Positions 1 to 9,572 of a stretch of 51,119 nucleotides of DNA are shown here, piece after piece. Position 1 is the stretch's first letter. Every line of letters starts with the position of its first letter. The DNA lies in the NCBI RefSeq assembly GCF_001536065.1, contig NZ_CZVW01000015.1, positions 1-51,119 of the forward strand. The letters run 5' to 3'. Under the pieces are notes generated by a model. It searched no databases and was not told the DNA's origin. It saw only the letters and a program-made list of their open reading frames with translations. A program made the translations under genes and the position numbers. This DNA is from Candidatus Chryseopegocella kryptomonas (lineage in GTDB: Bacteria > Bacteroidota > Ignavibacteria > Kryptoniales > Kryptoniaceae).

Positions 1-1
1 A

Positions 2-2814
2 ATTCGTGGTGCAAGACAACATAATTTAAAAAACATAAATCTTGACATACCGAGGGAAAAATTAATCGTAATAACAGGTGTCTCTGGTTCTGGAAAATCA
101 TCGCTTGCGTTTGATACAATTTATGCAGAGGGACAGAGAAGATATGTTGAGTCGCTTTCCGCTTATGCAAGACAATTTCTTGACATAATGGAAAAGCCCG
201 ATGTTGATTTAATAGATGGATTAAGTCCCGCAATCTCAATTGATCAAAAATCCGTAAGCCACAACCCCCGTTCAACAGTCGGAACTGTAACAGAAATTTA
301 TGACTATCTTCGGCTTCTTTTTGCAAGAGTTGGCGTTCAATTTTGCTATAACTGTGGTAAAAGAGTTCAAAAGCAATCAACAGACCAGATCGTTCAAAGC
401 ATACTTAAACTCGGTGATGGGAAAAGAATTGAAATTTTTGCTCCCGTCGTTCGTGGGAGAAAGGGGCATTATAGAGAACTTTTTGAAAAAATTTTAAAAG
501 ATGGATTTCTTCGCGTTCGGGTTGACGGCAAGGTTTTAGAAATTACACCCGGAATGCAAGTTGATAGATACAAAATTCACAACATAGAAATTTTAATTGA
601 CAGAATAACGATTTCAAAAGATGCTAAAAGAAGAATTTACGAATCTGTTGAGCTTGGACTTGAATATGGGGATGGTTCTATAATCGTAAATGATGGGAAA
701 GAGGATTTGTTTTTCAGCAAACATCTTGCTTGCGTTGATTGCGGTATAAGTTATGAAGAGCTTTCGCCAAATTCATTTTCTTTTAATTCACCTTACGGAG
801 CATGTCCAGAGTGTGACGGGCTTGGGGAGAAAAAAGAGATTGATTTAAAACTTGTGATCCCAGATGAAAATGTTTCAATCTCGGATGGAGGAATTGCTCC
901 ATACGGAAAAGAAAGAGATACATGGGAATGGTCACTTTTGAAATCTGTTGCAAAAAAGTATGACATTGATTTGAAAAAACCAATAAAAAAGTTAACAAAA
1001 GATAAACTCAACATAATCCTTTACGGTGCAGGCGACGAAAAATTTTCGGTTAAATACACATACTCCGATGGTTATGTCGCAACATACACACACAAATTTG
1101 AAGGAGTTATAAACCATTTAAAACATTTATACAACAACACAACATCGGAGGGAATTAGACAGTGGGTTGAAAGTTTTATGAGTAGTCAACCTTGCAATGT
1201 TTGCAACGGAAAAAGATTAAAAAAATCATCTCTTGCAGTCAAACTCGTTGATGCGAAAACTGGAAAGAAAACGGGAATTGATGAGATTGTTTCAATGACG
1301 ATTAAATCTGCTTACGATTTTTTTGAAAATTTAAATCTTACAGAAAGAGAAACTTTGATCGCAAAACAAACTTTGAAAGAGATAAAATCAAGATTGAAAT
1401 TTCTTCTTGATGTCGGACTTGATTATCTCACGCTTGATAGACCGGCAAGAACTTTATCCGGTGGTGAATCTCAAAGAATACGGCTTGCAACTCAAATTGG
1501 CTCACAACTTTCCGGAGTTCTCTATGTCCTTGACGAACCAAGCATCGGATTGCATCAAAGAGATAATTTAAAACTTATACAATCGTTGAAAAACCTGCGC
1601 GATCTTGGAAACACAGTTATAGTTGTTGAACACGATAGAGAAACAATTGAAAACGCAGATTTCGTCATTGACCTTGGACCTGGTGCGGGTGAAAATGGTG
1701 GTTATGTGATTTCAGTTGGAAAACCTTTTGAACTTGATAACAACTCAATTACTGCACAATACCTCAGGGGTGAAAAGAAAATTGAAATTCCAAAGAGACG
1801 AAGAGAAGGAAATGGAAAGTTTTTAATTTTGAGAGGTGCAAGCGGAAATAATCTTAAAAACATTGATGTAAAATTTCCACTTGGAAAATTTATCTGTGTG
1901 ACAGGTGTAAGTGGTTCTGGAAAATCAACATTGATTGATGAAACGCTTTACAGAATTCTCAAAAGACATTTTTACGGTTCTGGCGAAGAACCTCTCCCAT
2001 ATAAATCAATTGAAGGGATTGAACATATTGACAAAGTCATTGAAATAGATCAATCTCCAATCGGTCGGACGCCGCGTTCAAACCCAGCAACATACACGGG
2101 TGTTTTCACATTTATAAGAGATCTTTTCTCACAACTTCCGGAGTCGCGACTTCGTGGATACAAACCGGGAAGATTTAGTTTTAATGTAAAGGGTGGAAGA
2201 TGTGAAGCATGTGAAGGTTCAGGGGTTAAAAAAATTGAGATGCATTTTTTGCCCGATGTTTATGTTGTTTGTGATGTTTGTAAAGGTAAAAGATACAACA
2301 GAGAAACGCTTGAGGTAAGATACAAAGGAAAATCAATAAATGATGTTCTTGACATGACAGTTTCAGAGGCGCTTGAATTTTTCAAAGACATCCCAAATAT
2401 AAAAAGAAAATTGCAAACGCTTTATGATGTCGGACTTGGATATATAAAACTTGGTCAACCCGCACCAACTTTGTCCGGGGTGAAGCTCAAAGAGTCAAAC
2501 TTGCAACCGAACTTTCAAAAGTTGCAACAGGAAAAACACTTTACATCCTTGACGAACCAACAACGGGATTACATTTTGACGACATAAAAATGTTGCTTGA
2601 TGTTTTGAATAAACTTGTTGACAAAGGCAACACAGTTATAGTCATAGAACATAATCTTGATGTTATAAAAGTTGCTGATTGGATAATTGACTTGGGTCCG
2701 GAGGGTGGAGATGAAGGTGGCTACATTGTTGCTGAAGGGACCCCTGAGGAAGTTGCACAAAATCCAAATTCTTACACGGGGAAATTTTTAAGAAAAGAGC
2801 TTGGGCTTGAATGA
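2..2814 (+). CDS. uvrA: UvrABC excinuclease subunit A (5' partial, one apparent frameshift)
   Basis: UvrA is the dimeric DNA-damage sensor of nucleotide excision repair and hands damaged DNA to UvrB. The reading frame is already open at base 2, where [20 protein letters not shown] is the first Walker A, so the true start lies just outside the window. Visible features are zinc-finger cysteine pairs (CYNCGK, CVDCG, CPECDG, CNVCNG, CEACEG, CDVCKG), the first ABC signature [12 protein letters not shown] near base 1450, and the second Walker [10 protein letters not shown] near base 1905. At the second signature the frame breaks in the GGGG run at 2477-2480. One missing G changes [12 protein letters not shown] into LSGVKLKES. 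Reading on in the other frame gives [20 protein letters not shown] and a normal C terminus ending at TGA 2812-2814. Joined length is about 938 residues, normal for UvrA. The break is either a real mutation or a homopolymer error. Confidence 0.96.
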
Positions 2815-2815
2815 G

Positions 2816-3649
2816 CTAAAAGTTTTTGATTATTTCATTCAACCACGGCATCGCTTGGGTTATAAATCCCGGTCCATGATGTGCAAGAAAATCATAAATT
2901 CCCGGAGTTATAAAAACAAGTTCGTTTTTTATCGCTTCAACATCTCCAAATCTTTTATGTAAAGAATCAAATATTCTCGCTTTATCTCTATTTTTTGAAA
3001 ACATCTTCGGCTCATAGATGATTATATCCGGATTTAAATTCTTAACACTTTCATCATCTGCATAAAGCCATTCAGAAGGATGATTCCCGAATATATTTTC
3101 ACCACCGAGAATTTCAATTGCATCTGTTATATAACTATAAGCACCGAATGTCACAGGAGCGCCGAAATCAATTTCAACATAAATTTTCGGTTTTTTGCCT
3201 CTTTCAAAATTTTTTGAGATTAAACTTGATAAATTTACCATCAATTTCTTCTCAAGTTCTCTTGCATTTGAAAAATATCCAGCAACTATCCCAACCTCAC
3301 AACTTGTTGAAATTATCTCAACAACATTTGGAGGAAGACGCACGGGATAAACTTGAAATTTATCTTCAAGTTTTTTGATTAGTTCAAGTTGATATCCTGT
3401 TGTTGTGAAAATTATGTCGGGATTTAACTTTTTAAGTTTCTCATCTTTAAAAGTGTTATAACTTCCAACGATTGTCTTTTTTCTTGCCTCTGGTGGTCTA
3501 ACACAATAGACGCTCACACCGACGACAAATTCCCCAAGCCCCATCTCAAAAAGCGCCTCTGTGACAGCAGGGCTGAAACTTACTATCCTTTCACATTTAT
3601 CTGGAAGATTTAATTCTTTCCCTGTGATTTCATTATAAACTTTTCGCAA
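2816..3649 (-). CDS. Cobalamin/siderophore-type substrate-binding protein fold, no signal peptide
   Basis: A 277-residue protein with the two-lobed periplasmic-binding-protein fold of the BtuF/FepB family. RIVSFSPAVTEALFEMGLGE at residues 20-40, LNPDIIFTT, and the second-lobe LNPDIIIYEP are typical. Family members normally bind vitamin B12 or ferric siderophores outside the inner membrane. Here the N terminus (MRKVYNEITGKELNLP) has no signal peptide or lipobox, so it appears cytoplasmic, and no permease or ATPase gene is adjacent. The start is TTG; no ATG exists upstream in frame before the thiE-like stop 8 bp away. It ends 1 bp after the convergent uvrA stop. It could be a cytosolic B12-binding or metabolic enzyme homologue. 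The fold is clear, the ligand is not. Confidence 0.75.
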   Translation of the reverse strand: MRKVYNEITGKELNLPDKCERIVSFSPAVTEALFEMGLGEFVVGVSVYCVRPPEARKKTIVGSYNTFKDEKLKKLNPDIIFTTTGYQLELIKKLEDKFQVYPVRLPPNVVEIISTSCEVGIVAGYFSNARELEKKLMVNLSSLISKNFERGKKPKIYVEIDFGAPVTFGAYSYITDAIEILGGENIFGNHPSEWLYADDESVKNLNPDIIIYEPKMFSKNRDKARIFDSLHKRFGDVEAIKNELVFITPGIYDFLAHHGPGFITQAMPWLNEIIKNF

Positions 3650-3657
3650 GTGTAAAC

Positions 3658-4329
3658 TTAATTACTTTTTGCGACAGCGATCTTTTCTTTAAATTTTTTG
3701 CTCTCATTCTCTGGATTTTCAGATTTCAATAACGCAGATACAACAGCAACTCCATCTGCACCAGCAATTAAAACATCCTCAACATTTTCAAGCGTGATTC
3801 CACCCGAAGCAAAAACAGGAATTTCAGAGCCAAGGATTTCTTTCGCCCTTTTTATCATTTCAAGAGGAACTATCTCGCATGAATCAACCGAAGAAGATGG
3901 AAAAACAGAGCAAAACGAGATATAATCAATCCCATTCACCTTTGCCCATTCAATTTTTCTGATGTCATTACCGCAGGTTACTCCAATGATTTTATCCTCA
4001 CCTATAATCTTTTTAATCTCAAATCCTGATTTATCGGGTAACTCATAACTATCAAGGTGAACTCCATCTGCATTGAGTTTAACACAGAGTTCAATATCAT
4101 TTGCAACAAGCACGGGGACATTGTATTTATGTGAAATTTCAATTATTTTCATCGCAACATCAAATAATTTCTCAAAATTTTCTTTCCACTTTGTTTTTTC
4201 AGCCCAGATTTGAATCACATCAACCCCGCCTTTAATCGCTTTCTCAACGATTTCACAAAGTTTTTCAACTCCAAATTTTTCCGCTGAATTTATATCAACA
4301 ACGAAATATAAACCACCTTTTATCTTCAT
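3658..4329 (-). CDS. ThiE/TenI-like thiamine-phosphate synthase family protein
   Basis: A TIM-barrel protein of the thiamine phosphate synthase (ThiE/TenI) superfamily, which in the classical enzyme joins the thiazole and pyrimidine moieties. Family landmarks in order are GGVDVIQIWAEK (ThiE consensus VQLREK), VPVLVANDIELC (INDD), ADGVHLDSYELP (GVHLGQ), DKIIGVTCGND, DYISFCSVFPSSSVDS (FGPVFPTxTK) and PVFASGGITLENV with GADGVAVVSALL. Several pyrophosphate-binding positions differ: the Arg of QLREK and the TxTK lysine are absent. Canonical ThiE activity is therefore not assured and a TenI-like or altered substrate is possible. ATG at 4329 is preferred over 4341 because GGAGGT lies 4 nt before it. 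The gene follows the AIR-synthase-like gene with a 2-bp gap, implying coupled expression. Confidence 0.75.
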   Translation of the reverse strand: MKIKGGLYFVVDINSAEKFGVEKLCEIVEKAIKGGVDVIQIWAEKTKWKENFEKLFDVAMKIIEISHKYNVPVLVANDIELCVKLNADGVHLDSYELPDKSGFEIKKIIGEDKIIGVTCGNDIRKIEWAKVNGIDYISFCSVFPSSSVDSCEIVPLEMIKRAKEILGSEIPVFASGGITLENVEDVLIAGADGVAVVSALLKSENPENESKKFKEKIAVAKSN

Positions 4330-4331
4330 CT

Positions 4332-5399
4332 TTACCTCCATCCTTTATTTATGGCGTTTATATAAGCATTCCAGTAAGGGTCTGCCTCTGGGTAAGTTAA
4401 TGCTTCTTTCGTTCCATCTTCATTCTCAATCCACATTCCATAAGATGGCTCTGCAAAATAACCAACTTCCACTGCTTCAATTCCCGCTTGAGAAAGTGTT
4501 TTTATAAGTTCAGAAACCTTGCTCTCTTTTACTGCGATAATCAAAGTTCCTTCGCTCAAAGAAATGTATGGATCAATTTCAAAAAGTTCACAAATTTTCC
4601 TTGTTATTTCAGAGACAGGGATTTTATTTTTAAATACATTAACACCGCATCCACTTGCAACCGCCATCTCATAAATTCCGCCAAGAACTCCACACTCCGT
4701 TGCATCGTGCATCGCACTTACTCCATCATCACGAACTCCAATTTTAACGGCAGTTAAGGCATCATCAACGACGGAAAATTTCCAGAAATAATTTTGTGCT
4801 TTTTTTAAAAAGTCCGAGCCAAAATTTTTCTCTATCGTTTCTGGGAAAACGCGAGCAAGAATTCCCGTTGTCGCAATTCCAGCACCTTTTGTTATCACAA
4901 TTCTATCGCCTGGCTTTGCCATATTTGATGAGACATATTTATCAATATCTGAAACTGCTATAAATGTTCCACCGCCAACGATTGTGTAATCAATTCCAAA
5001 AAATTTTCCAGTATGTCCGCCAACAATTGCTATGCCAAGTTTTTCGCATTCGCGATGAAATGCATCCCAGTAAATTTCAAATTCTTCTTTTGTGATCTGT
5101 GGTGGAAGGTTAAAATCAAGAACTGCATACATCGGCGGAACACCGCTCGTTGCAAGATCCGAAGCAAGAAGATGAACCGTAAGCCAAGCCGAATCTTCAA
5201 ACCCAAGTGCAGGAATTATTGAAAGCGGATCGGAGGTCAGAATAAGAACCTGTTTATCATTTAACTTTACAACCGCATTATCGCAACCGTAGCCAGGTCC
5301 AACAATAACTTCATCTCTTCTTGCACCAAGTTTTGGATATATCACATTGTCAAAAAATAACTTTCCAACTTTTCCAAATTTTGGGAAATCAACTTGCAT
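4332..5399 (-). CDS. AIR synthase-related (PurM/ThiL/HypE superfamily) protein
   Basis: A protein of about 355 residues with the two-domain AIR-synthase fold that binds ATP and transfers or activates phosphate. Recognisable parts are VGPGYGCDNAVVKL (ATP-lid region), LILTSDPLSIIP, WLTVHLLASDLATSGVPPMY (equivalent to the SDLAAMGA motif of ThiL/HypE), IVGGHTGKFFGIDYTIVGGG, and the C-terminal MHDATECGVLGGIYEMA. It resembles HypE-like proteins most, yet no hydrogenase genes are present and it lacks HypE's C-terminal PRIC-type cysteine. ATG 5399 is chosen because GGTGA lies 4 nt upstream; the alternative upstream start is a TTG inside the methyltransferase gene. Coupling to the ThiE-like gene suggests a thiamine-related role such as ThiL-like kinase, which is inference. 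Confidence 0.75.
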   Translation of the reverse strand: MQVDFPKFGKVGKLFFDNVIYPKLGARRDEVIVGPGYGCDNAVVKLNDKQVLILTSDPLSIIPALGFEDSAWLTVHLLASDLATSGVPPMYAVLDFNLPPQITKEEFEIYWDAFHRECEKLGIAIVGGHTGKFFGIDYTIVGGGTFIAVSDIDKYVSSNMAKPGDRIVITKGAGIATTGILARVFPETIEKNFGSDFLKKAQNYFWKFSVVDDALTAVKIGVRDDGVSAMHDATECGVLGGIYEMAVASGCGVNVFKNKIPVSEITRKICELFEIDPYISLSEGTLIIAVKESKVSELIKTLSQAGIEAVEVGYFAEPSYGMWIENEDGTKEALTYPEADPYWNAYINAINKGWR

Positions 5400-5412
5400 A
5401 TTTTCACCGATT

Positions 5413-6096
5413 TTATTTGAATTTAACTCCAACACCAAGGAAAGAACCCAAAAATGGAATTTTCACCAATTTTTTAATTCCAAAAATTTTCGGGAAAACA
5501 GCGCAACTCCAATCAAGAAATTCAAATTCTCCATCAACAAACGCCTGCTTGATTTTCTTTTTAATCATCGGCAAGGAATAAAATCTCGCATTGAAATAGT
5601 ATGGATTTTTTCCAAGTTTCACTTGAATAATTCTTCTAATCGTTGGCAAACTCCACCTGTTCATAAGCCCCATAACTATTCCACGCCTTGCAACTCTTCT
5701 TGCTTCTCTAAACACGCGAACAAGAACAGGCATATACACAAGGTAAGCGACAAAACGGTCAACATGTAAAGATTTATCTTTAAAAGGTAAAAATTCAGCT
5801 CTTGCGTTGACAAATTTCCCATCCTTCCAAAGTTCTTTTGCGACACCAAGCATAACAGGCGAAATATCTGCACCGACAACTTTGTATCCAAGCGAATTCA
5901 ACCACCTTGTGAAGTGCCCCGTCCCACATCCAACTTCAAGAATCTCACCTACGCCATCTATCTGATCAAGTAAAAATTTTAACAGATTTTTCTCCTGGAT
6001 ATCCGCTTCTTTATATTTCCCCTCATAAAAAGATTCATAAACCTTTGCTATTTCGGGTTGAAAATACCAAGGCGTAAATGTCTCTTCTCTTGCCAT
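5413..6096 (-). CDS. Class I SAM-dependent methyltransferase
   Basis: A 227-residue Rossmann-fold methyltransferase of the methyltransferase-11 type. Motif I is ILEVGCGTGHFTRWLNSLGY at about residues 55-75, followed by the acidic motif II VVGADISPVML and the post-motif ARAEFLPFKDKSLHVD. The C-terminal half, with basic and aromatic patches and a MIKKKIKQAF segment, resembles UbiE-like or small-molecule methyltransferases, but no substrate can be read from sequence. ATG start. The gene stops 13 bp before the AIR-synthase-like gene and starts 20 bp after the pseudouridine synthase stop, so it lies inside a minus-strand gene run. Confidence 0.85.
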   Translation of the reverse strand: MAREETFTPWYFQPEIAKVYESFYEGKYKEADIQEKNLLKFLLDQIDGVGEILEVGCGTGHFTRWLNSLGYKVVGADISPVMLGVAKELWKDGKFVNARAEFLPFKDKSLHVDRFVAYLVYMPVLVRVFREARRVARRGIVMGLMNRWSLPTIRRIIQVKLGKNPYYFNARFYSLPMIKKKIKQAFVDGEFEFLDWSCAVFPKIFGIKKLVKIPFLGSFLGVGVKFK

Positions 6097-6116
6097 CGCT
6101 TTTCTGCAAATTTGTT

Positions 6117-6872
6117 TTAAAAATTATCTTCCTTGACGCTGTATTTTCTCAACTGTTTCAACAAACTTTCAAAATCTTTCGGCAACCTCGCTTCAAACTC
6201 AACATATTCTTTTTTCCTAAAATGGAAAAATCCAAGCCTCAAAGCGTGCAATGTTAATCTGCTCATTAACGGTTTCTCTGGTTCGTCTTCTTTTGGTTTA
6301 TATTTTTTCTTTATCTCCGAAAGAAAAATCTCCTGCCTGCCACCGTAAACAGGATCAATAGCAAGCGGATGTCCAATCGCTTTAAAATGAACGCGAATTT
6401 GATGCATCCTCCCCGTCAATGGTCTTACTTCAAGGAGTGAGAAATTTTCAAATTCTTCAAGAACTCTGTATTCGGTGATTGATCTTTTGCCATTTTCATA
6501 ATCAACTTTCATCGTTCCGGGAAGTTTCGGATTCTCGGAAAGCGGAATATCAATTCTGCCTTGTTTGTTTCTTAAATGTCCAGTTATTAAGGCAAGATAA
6601 ATTTTTTTGACTTCGTGTTCTTCAAATTTTTCGCTCAAATCGGAATGTGCTTCTTCATTTTTCGCAAAACAAATGACCCCGCTTGTTTCTTTATCAAGCC
6701 GATGCACGACGAAAATCTCACCGTATTTTTCTTTTAAAATGTCATAAAGATTGGGGATACCACGAGCAAATCTGTCGGGAATTGTGAGAACTCCGGCTGG
6801 TTTGTTCAAAACTATAAAATCTTCATCTTCGTAAATTGTTTCAATCTCTTCAATTAACTCGTCAGGTTTCAT
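6117..6872 (-). CDS. RluA-family rRNA/tRNA pseudouridine synthase
   Basis: A 251-residue pseudouridine synthase of the RluA family, which isomerises uridine to pseudouridine in rRNA or tRNA. The catalytic motif is VHRLDKETSGVICFAKN at about residues 57-73, with Asp60 in HRLDKETSG as the nucleophile. Other family segments are DFIVLNKPAGVLTIPD, VRPLTGRMHQIRVHF and GHPLAIDPVYGG. The N-terminal S4 RNA-binding domain of RluC/RluD is missing, so it is closer to the short RluA/TruC-like types. ATG start with a weak GGA element. The RNA target cannot be assigned. Confidence 0.9.
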   Translation of the reverse strand: MKPDELIEEIETIYEDEDFIVLNKPAGVLTIPDRFARGIPNLYDILKEKYGEIFVVHRLDKETSGVICFAKNEEAHSDLSEKFEEHEVKKIYLALITGHLRNKQGRIDIPLSENPKLPGTMKVDYENGKRSITEYRVLEEFENFSLLEVRPLTGRMHQIRVHFKAIGHPLAIDPVYGGRQEIFLSEIKKKYKPKEDEPEKPLMSRLTLHALRLGFFHFRKKEYVEFEARLPKDFESLLKQLRKYSVKEDNF

Positions 6873-6890
6873 ATTCCGAGCGGGAAATTT

Positions 6891-7538
6891 TTAAAAATTT
6901 AATTTTAGAGAGAACTCCAGTCCCTGATGCGGTTTAAAATTTAACTCCGGCTTCAAATTAAATCTTTTTGCAAGTATAAAAGCATCTATTGCACTTGTGA
7001 AGTGATTTACAATTACAAAAACAAGGGCAAACTTCGCATAATACTTCATCGCACGACTTTTGATCCTGATGTCCTTATATTTTTGCCTTGATTCGTCGCT
7101 GTTCCACCACCAGAAAAATTTTTCAGGGTCATAAATTTTGTCGTAGCTTCTATCTCTACCCTTTCTCTGATTAAAATCAAAGACGCTTCTGTAATTTTCA
7201 ATATCAGAGAAAAAGTCATCATTTTTATTCACGGGATCAATACCTGCATTTAAGATGGCAAAATTTATAGCGTCATCATTGAGCCATCTTCCGTATTCGT
7301 TCAATCCAAAATAAACAAGCCAAAGCGAGATTTCAGAAGCGATAAAATACTTACCTACATCAAACCTGTCAACATAGATTTGCCCTGCCCCCGGCAAAAT
7401 CAAAGACATTGTGAAGGCAAGCGCTGGTGATTTCTTAATATCTTTCCCCGAAACAATCTTTTCGTTTATCATCAACCTTTCAAAATCGCCCGCACTCAAA
7501 AAATTTGCCAGAAAAAATAAGATGAAAATTTTTTTCAT
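6891..7538 (-). CDS. DUF5683-type membrane protein
   Basis: A 215-residue exported or membrane protein. A short N-terminal hydrophobic signal (KKIFILFFLANFLSAG) is followed by SPALAFTMSLILPGAGQIYV, the hallmark of the DUF5683 family found mostly in Bacteroidota and relatives. Next come hydrophobic segments around ISLWLVYFGL and FALVFVIVNHFTSAIDAF, and a C terminus ending in the aromatic, beta-like FSLKLNF. The family has no established function. It lies between the pseudouridine synthase and ruvA on the same strand. Confidence 0.75.
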   Translation of the reverse strand: MKKIFILFFLANFLSAGDFERLMINEKIVSGKDIKKSPALAFTMSLILPGAGQIYVDRFDVGKYFIASEISLWLVYFGLNEYGRWLNDDAINFAILNAGIDPVNKNDDFFSDIENYRSVFDFNQRKGRDRSYDKIYDPEKFFWWWNSDESRQKYKDIRIKSRAMKYYAKFALVFVIVNHFTSAIDAFILAKRFNLKPELNFKPHQGLEFSLKLNF

Positions 7539-7559
7539 TTTAACTTAGCCAGTGTTAAT

Positions 7560-8171
7560 TTACCTAACTGATGATACATGCCTTAAAGCAAGTTTGACAA
7601 GTTCCTCTACTGTAAATTCTCTCTTTTCATTTTCTTTAAGAGCGAGACGAATTGCTTTCTCCGCAACCTGTCTTGTAAAACCAAGCGATATCAAAGCAAG
7701 AAGCGCTTCATTGCGAACTTCAACTTGATCCGTGCTTATAAGTTCAACTTTCTTGCCAGCAAATTCAATCTTTGCAATTTTATCCTTAAGCTCAACTATA
7801 ACTCGTTCTGCGGTTTTTTTGCCAACTCCCGGAATTGAAACAAGAGTTGAAACATCACCACGCATAATTGATTCCTTTAATTCATCAACGCTCATTCCCG
7901 ACATAATAGCTTGAGCCATCTTCGGACCAATCCCAGAAACTGAAATCAAAAGTTTAAAAAATTCTCTTTCTTCAACCGTTGAAAATCCGTATAAAACCAT
8001 TTCTTCCTCACGAACGATAAGATATGTGTAAAGTTTTGCCGTTGAACCCGGATCGCCAATTTTATCGTAAACGGTCACCGGAATATTCACAAGATAATTT
8101 ACACCACCTACATCAATCACAACCTCCGTAGGAGCTTTGCTTACAACTTTTCCTTCAATTGCAAAAATCAT
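7560..8171 (-). CDS. ruvA: Holliday junction branch migration protein RuvA
   Basis: RuvA binds the four-way junction and loads the RuvB motor during recombinational repair. The 203-residue length is normal. The N-terminal OB fold begins MIFAIEGKVVSKAPTEVVID. Tandem helix-hairpin-helix motifs follow (LLISVSGIGPKMAQAIMSG and LVSIPGVGKKTAERVIVEL), and the C-terminal RuvB-binding three-helix domain contains ALLALISLGFTRQVAEKAI. Its ATG overlaps the ruvC stop by 4 bp (ATGA), giving translational coupling. No ruvB is in the window. Confidence 0.97.
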   Translation of the reverse strand: MIFAIEGKVVSKAPTEVVIDVGGVNYLVNIPVTVYDKIGDPGSTAKLYTYLIVREEEMVLYGFSTVEEREFFKLLISVSGIGPKMAQAIMSGMSVDELKESIMRGDVSTLVSIPGVGKKTAERVIVELKDKIAKIEFAGKKVELISTDQVEVRNEALLALISLGFTRQVAEKAIRLALKENEKREFTVEELVKLALRHVSSVR

Positions 8172-8767
8172 TTTCTCTTTCGTTTTGACTTTATTAAAAT
8201 ATCCTCGCCTTCAGAGAGAAACTCCGGATGAGCCTTTAAAAATGCTTTCCAATCTCTGAATCTAACATATTCAGGCACAAGAGTTCTATTAATGTGACAA
8301 ATTGCAATAGCAAGAGCATCTGAAACATCGTAAAATTCGGCAAAGTTTTTTAAGCCAAGGATTGCCCTTACCATAAATTGAACTTGCTCCTTTGTAGCGT
8401 TACCTCTTCCGACAACTGCCTTCTTGACTTCACGAGGAGTGTATTCAAAAACTGAAATTCCGGAGTTAACAGCTGAAAGAATCACAACTCCTCTGACATG
8501 ACCAATTTTAAATGCGGATTGAAAATTCTTTCCGTAAAATGCGGTTTCAATTGCAAGTTCAGTTGGATGATGTAAATTTATGATCTCGGTAATTTTATCG
8601 TAAATTTTTTTCAACTTTACCGGGAAAATTTCTTCCTCATCAAGTTTAACGATGCCATAATCAATCACTGTTAACTTCGTCCTGTCAAGTTTCCCACCTT
8701 GCTCCATAACTTTGATTACGCCGTATCCAGTGATATTACTTCCCGGGTCCACGCCAAGGACAATCAT
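8168..8767 (-). CDS. ruvC: Holliday junction resolvase RuvC
   Basis: RuvC nicks Holliday junctions symmetrically. The RNase H-like active-site acidic residues are all visible: Asp in MIVLGVDPGSNITGYG (D7), Glu in LAIETAFYGKN, and the two Asp of FYDVSDALAIAICH. The PREVKKAVVGRGNATKEQV DNA-contact segment is also conserved. At 199 residues it is slightly longer than the usual 160-180 because of a basic C-terminal tail (SKRKRK). GGTGA precedes the ATG by 5 nt. It forms an operon with the overlapping ruvA. Confidence 0.97.
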   Translation of the reverse strand: MIVLGVDPGSNITGYGVIKVMEQGGKLDRTKLTVIDYGIVKLDEEEIFPVKLKKIYDKITEIINLHHPTELAIETAFYGKNFQSAFKIGHVRGVVILSAVNSGISVFEYTPREVKKAVVGRGNATKEQVQFMVRAILGLKNFAEFYDVSDALAIAICHINRTLVPEYVRFRDWKAFLKAHPEFLSEGEDILIKSKRKRK

Positions 8768-8794
8768 CTAAATTCACCATCTGAATTTAAAATT

Positions 8795-9553
8795 TTAAAC
8801 TCCCATTTGCTTGCTGTATTCTGCAAGGACGCTATCATCAATTTCAAAATTAGCATAAACATTTTGGACATCATCGTGATCTTCAAGCGCTTCAAGAAGT
8901 TTCAAAAGAAGTTGAGCATCTTTGCCTTCAACTTTGACGGTGGTTTTCGGCAACATTCTCACCTTTGCATCATCAAATTTGATGTTATTCTTTTCAAGCG
9001 CTTCACGAACTTGCTCAAGGTTTTCCGGTGCAGTTATAACCTCAAAGAAAGTATCATATGACTTCAAATCCTCAGCACCTGCATCAAGTATTATCGCAAG
9101 GATAGTGTCCTCATCATATTCTTTTGGAATTTGTATAACTCCTTTTCTTTCAAAAATCCAAGCAACGGAGCCAGCTTCACCCAAACTTCCATTGTGTCTA
9201 CTCAAGATATTCCTTATTTCAGCTACGGTTCGGTTTTTATTATCCGTTGTTGATTCAATGTAAAGTGCAACTCCGCCCGGACCATAACCTTCGTAAACCA
9301 CTTCTTCATAAGCAACGCCTGGGAGTTCGCCCGTCCCTCTTTTGATTGCTCTTTCAATGTTTTCCCAGGGCATGTTTGCTGCTTTTGCATTTTGAATTGC
9401 GATCCTCAATCTTGGATTTGTCTCAGGGTTTCCACCGCCTTGCTTTGCTGCAACGGTTATCTCTTTAATAAGCTTTGTAAAAAGTTTTCCCTTCTTTGCA
9501 TCTACAACCGCTTTTTTGTGTCTTATTTGATGCCATTTTGAATGTCCTGACAT
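8795..9553 (-). CDS. yebC: YebC/PmpR (TACO1) family protein
   Basis: A 252-residue protein starting [20 protein letters not shown], diagnostic for the YebC/PmpR/TACO1 family. Members were annotated as DNA-binding regulators, and recent work implicates some in helping ribosomes through proline stretches. The family core [20 protein letters not shown], then [20 protein letters not shown], then [15 protein letters not shown] is intact. An AGGAGGTG Shine-Dalgarno precedes the ATG. It sits between recJ and ruvC, and yebC-ruvC-ruvA is a common bacterial gene order. Confidence 0.95.
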   Translation of the reverse strand: MSGHSKWHQIRHKKAVVDAKKGKLFTKLIKEITVAAKQGGGNPETNPRLRIAIQNAKAANMPWENIERAIKRGTGELPGVAYEEVVYEGYGPGGVALYIESTTDNKNRTVAEIRNILSRHNGSLGEAGSVAWIFERKGVIQIPKEYDEDTILAIILDAGAEDLKSYDTFFEVITAPENLEQVREALEKNNIKFDDAKVRMLPKTTVKVEGKDAQLLLKLLEALEDHDDVQNVYANFEIDDSVLAEYSKQMGV

Positions 9554-9572
9554 AGCTTACACCTCCTGAGTT

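Noticed and set aside
783-1014. Minus-strand ORFs of 71-73 codons within uvrA
   Set aside because: Shadow frames opposite a well-conserved coding region, without motifs or ribosome-binding sites.
4332-5399. HypE hydrogenase-maturation protein
   Set aside because: No hydrogenase or other hyp genes are present and the C-terminal cysteine motif of HypE is missing.
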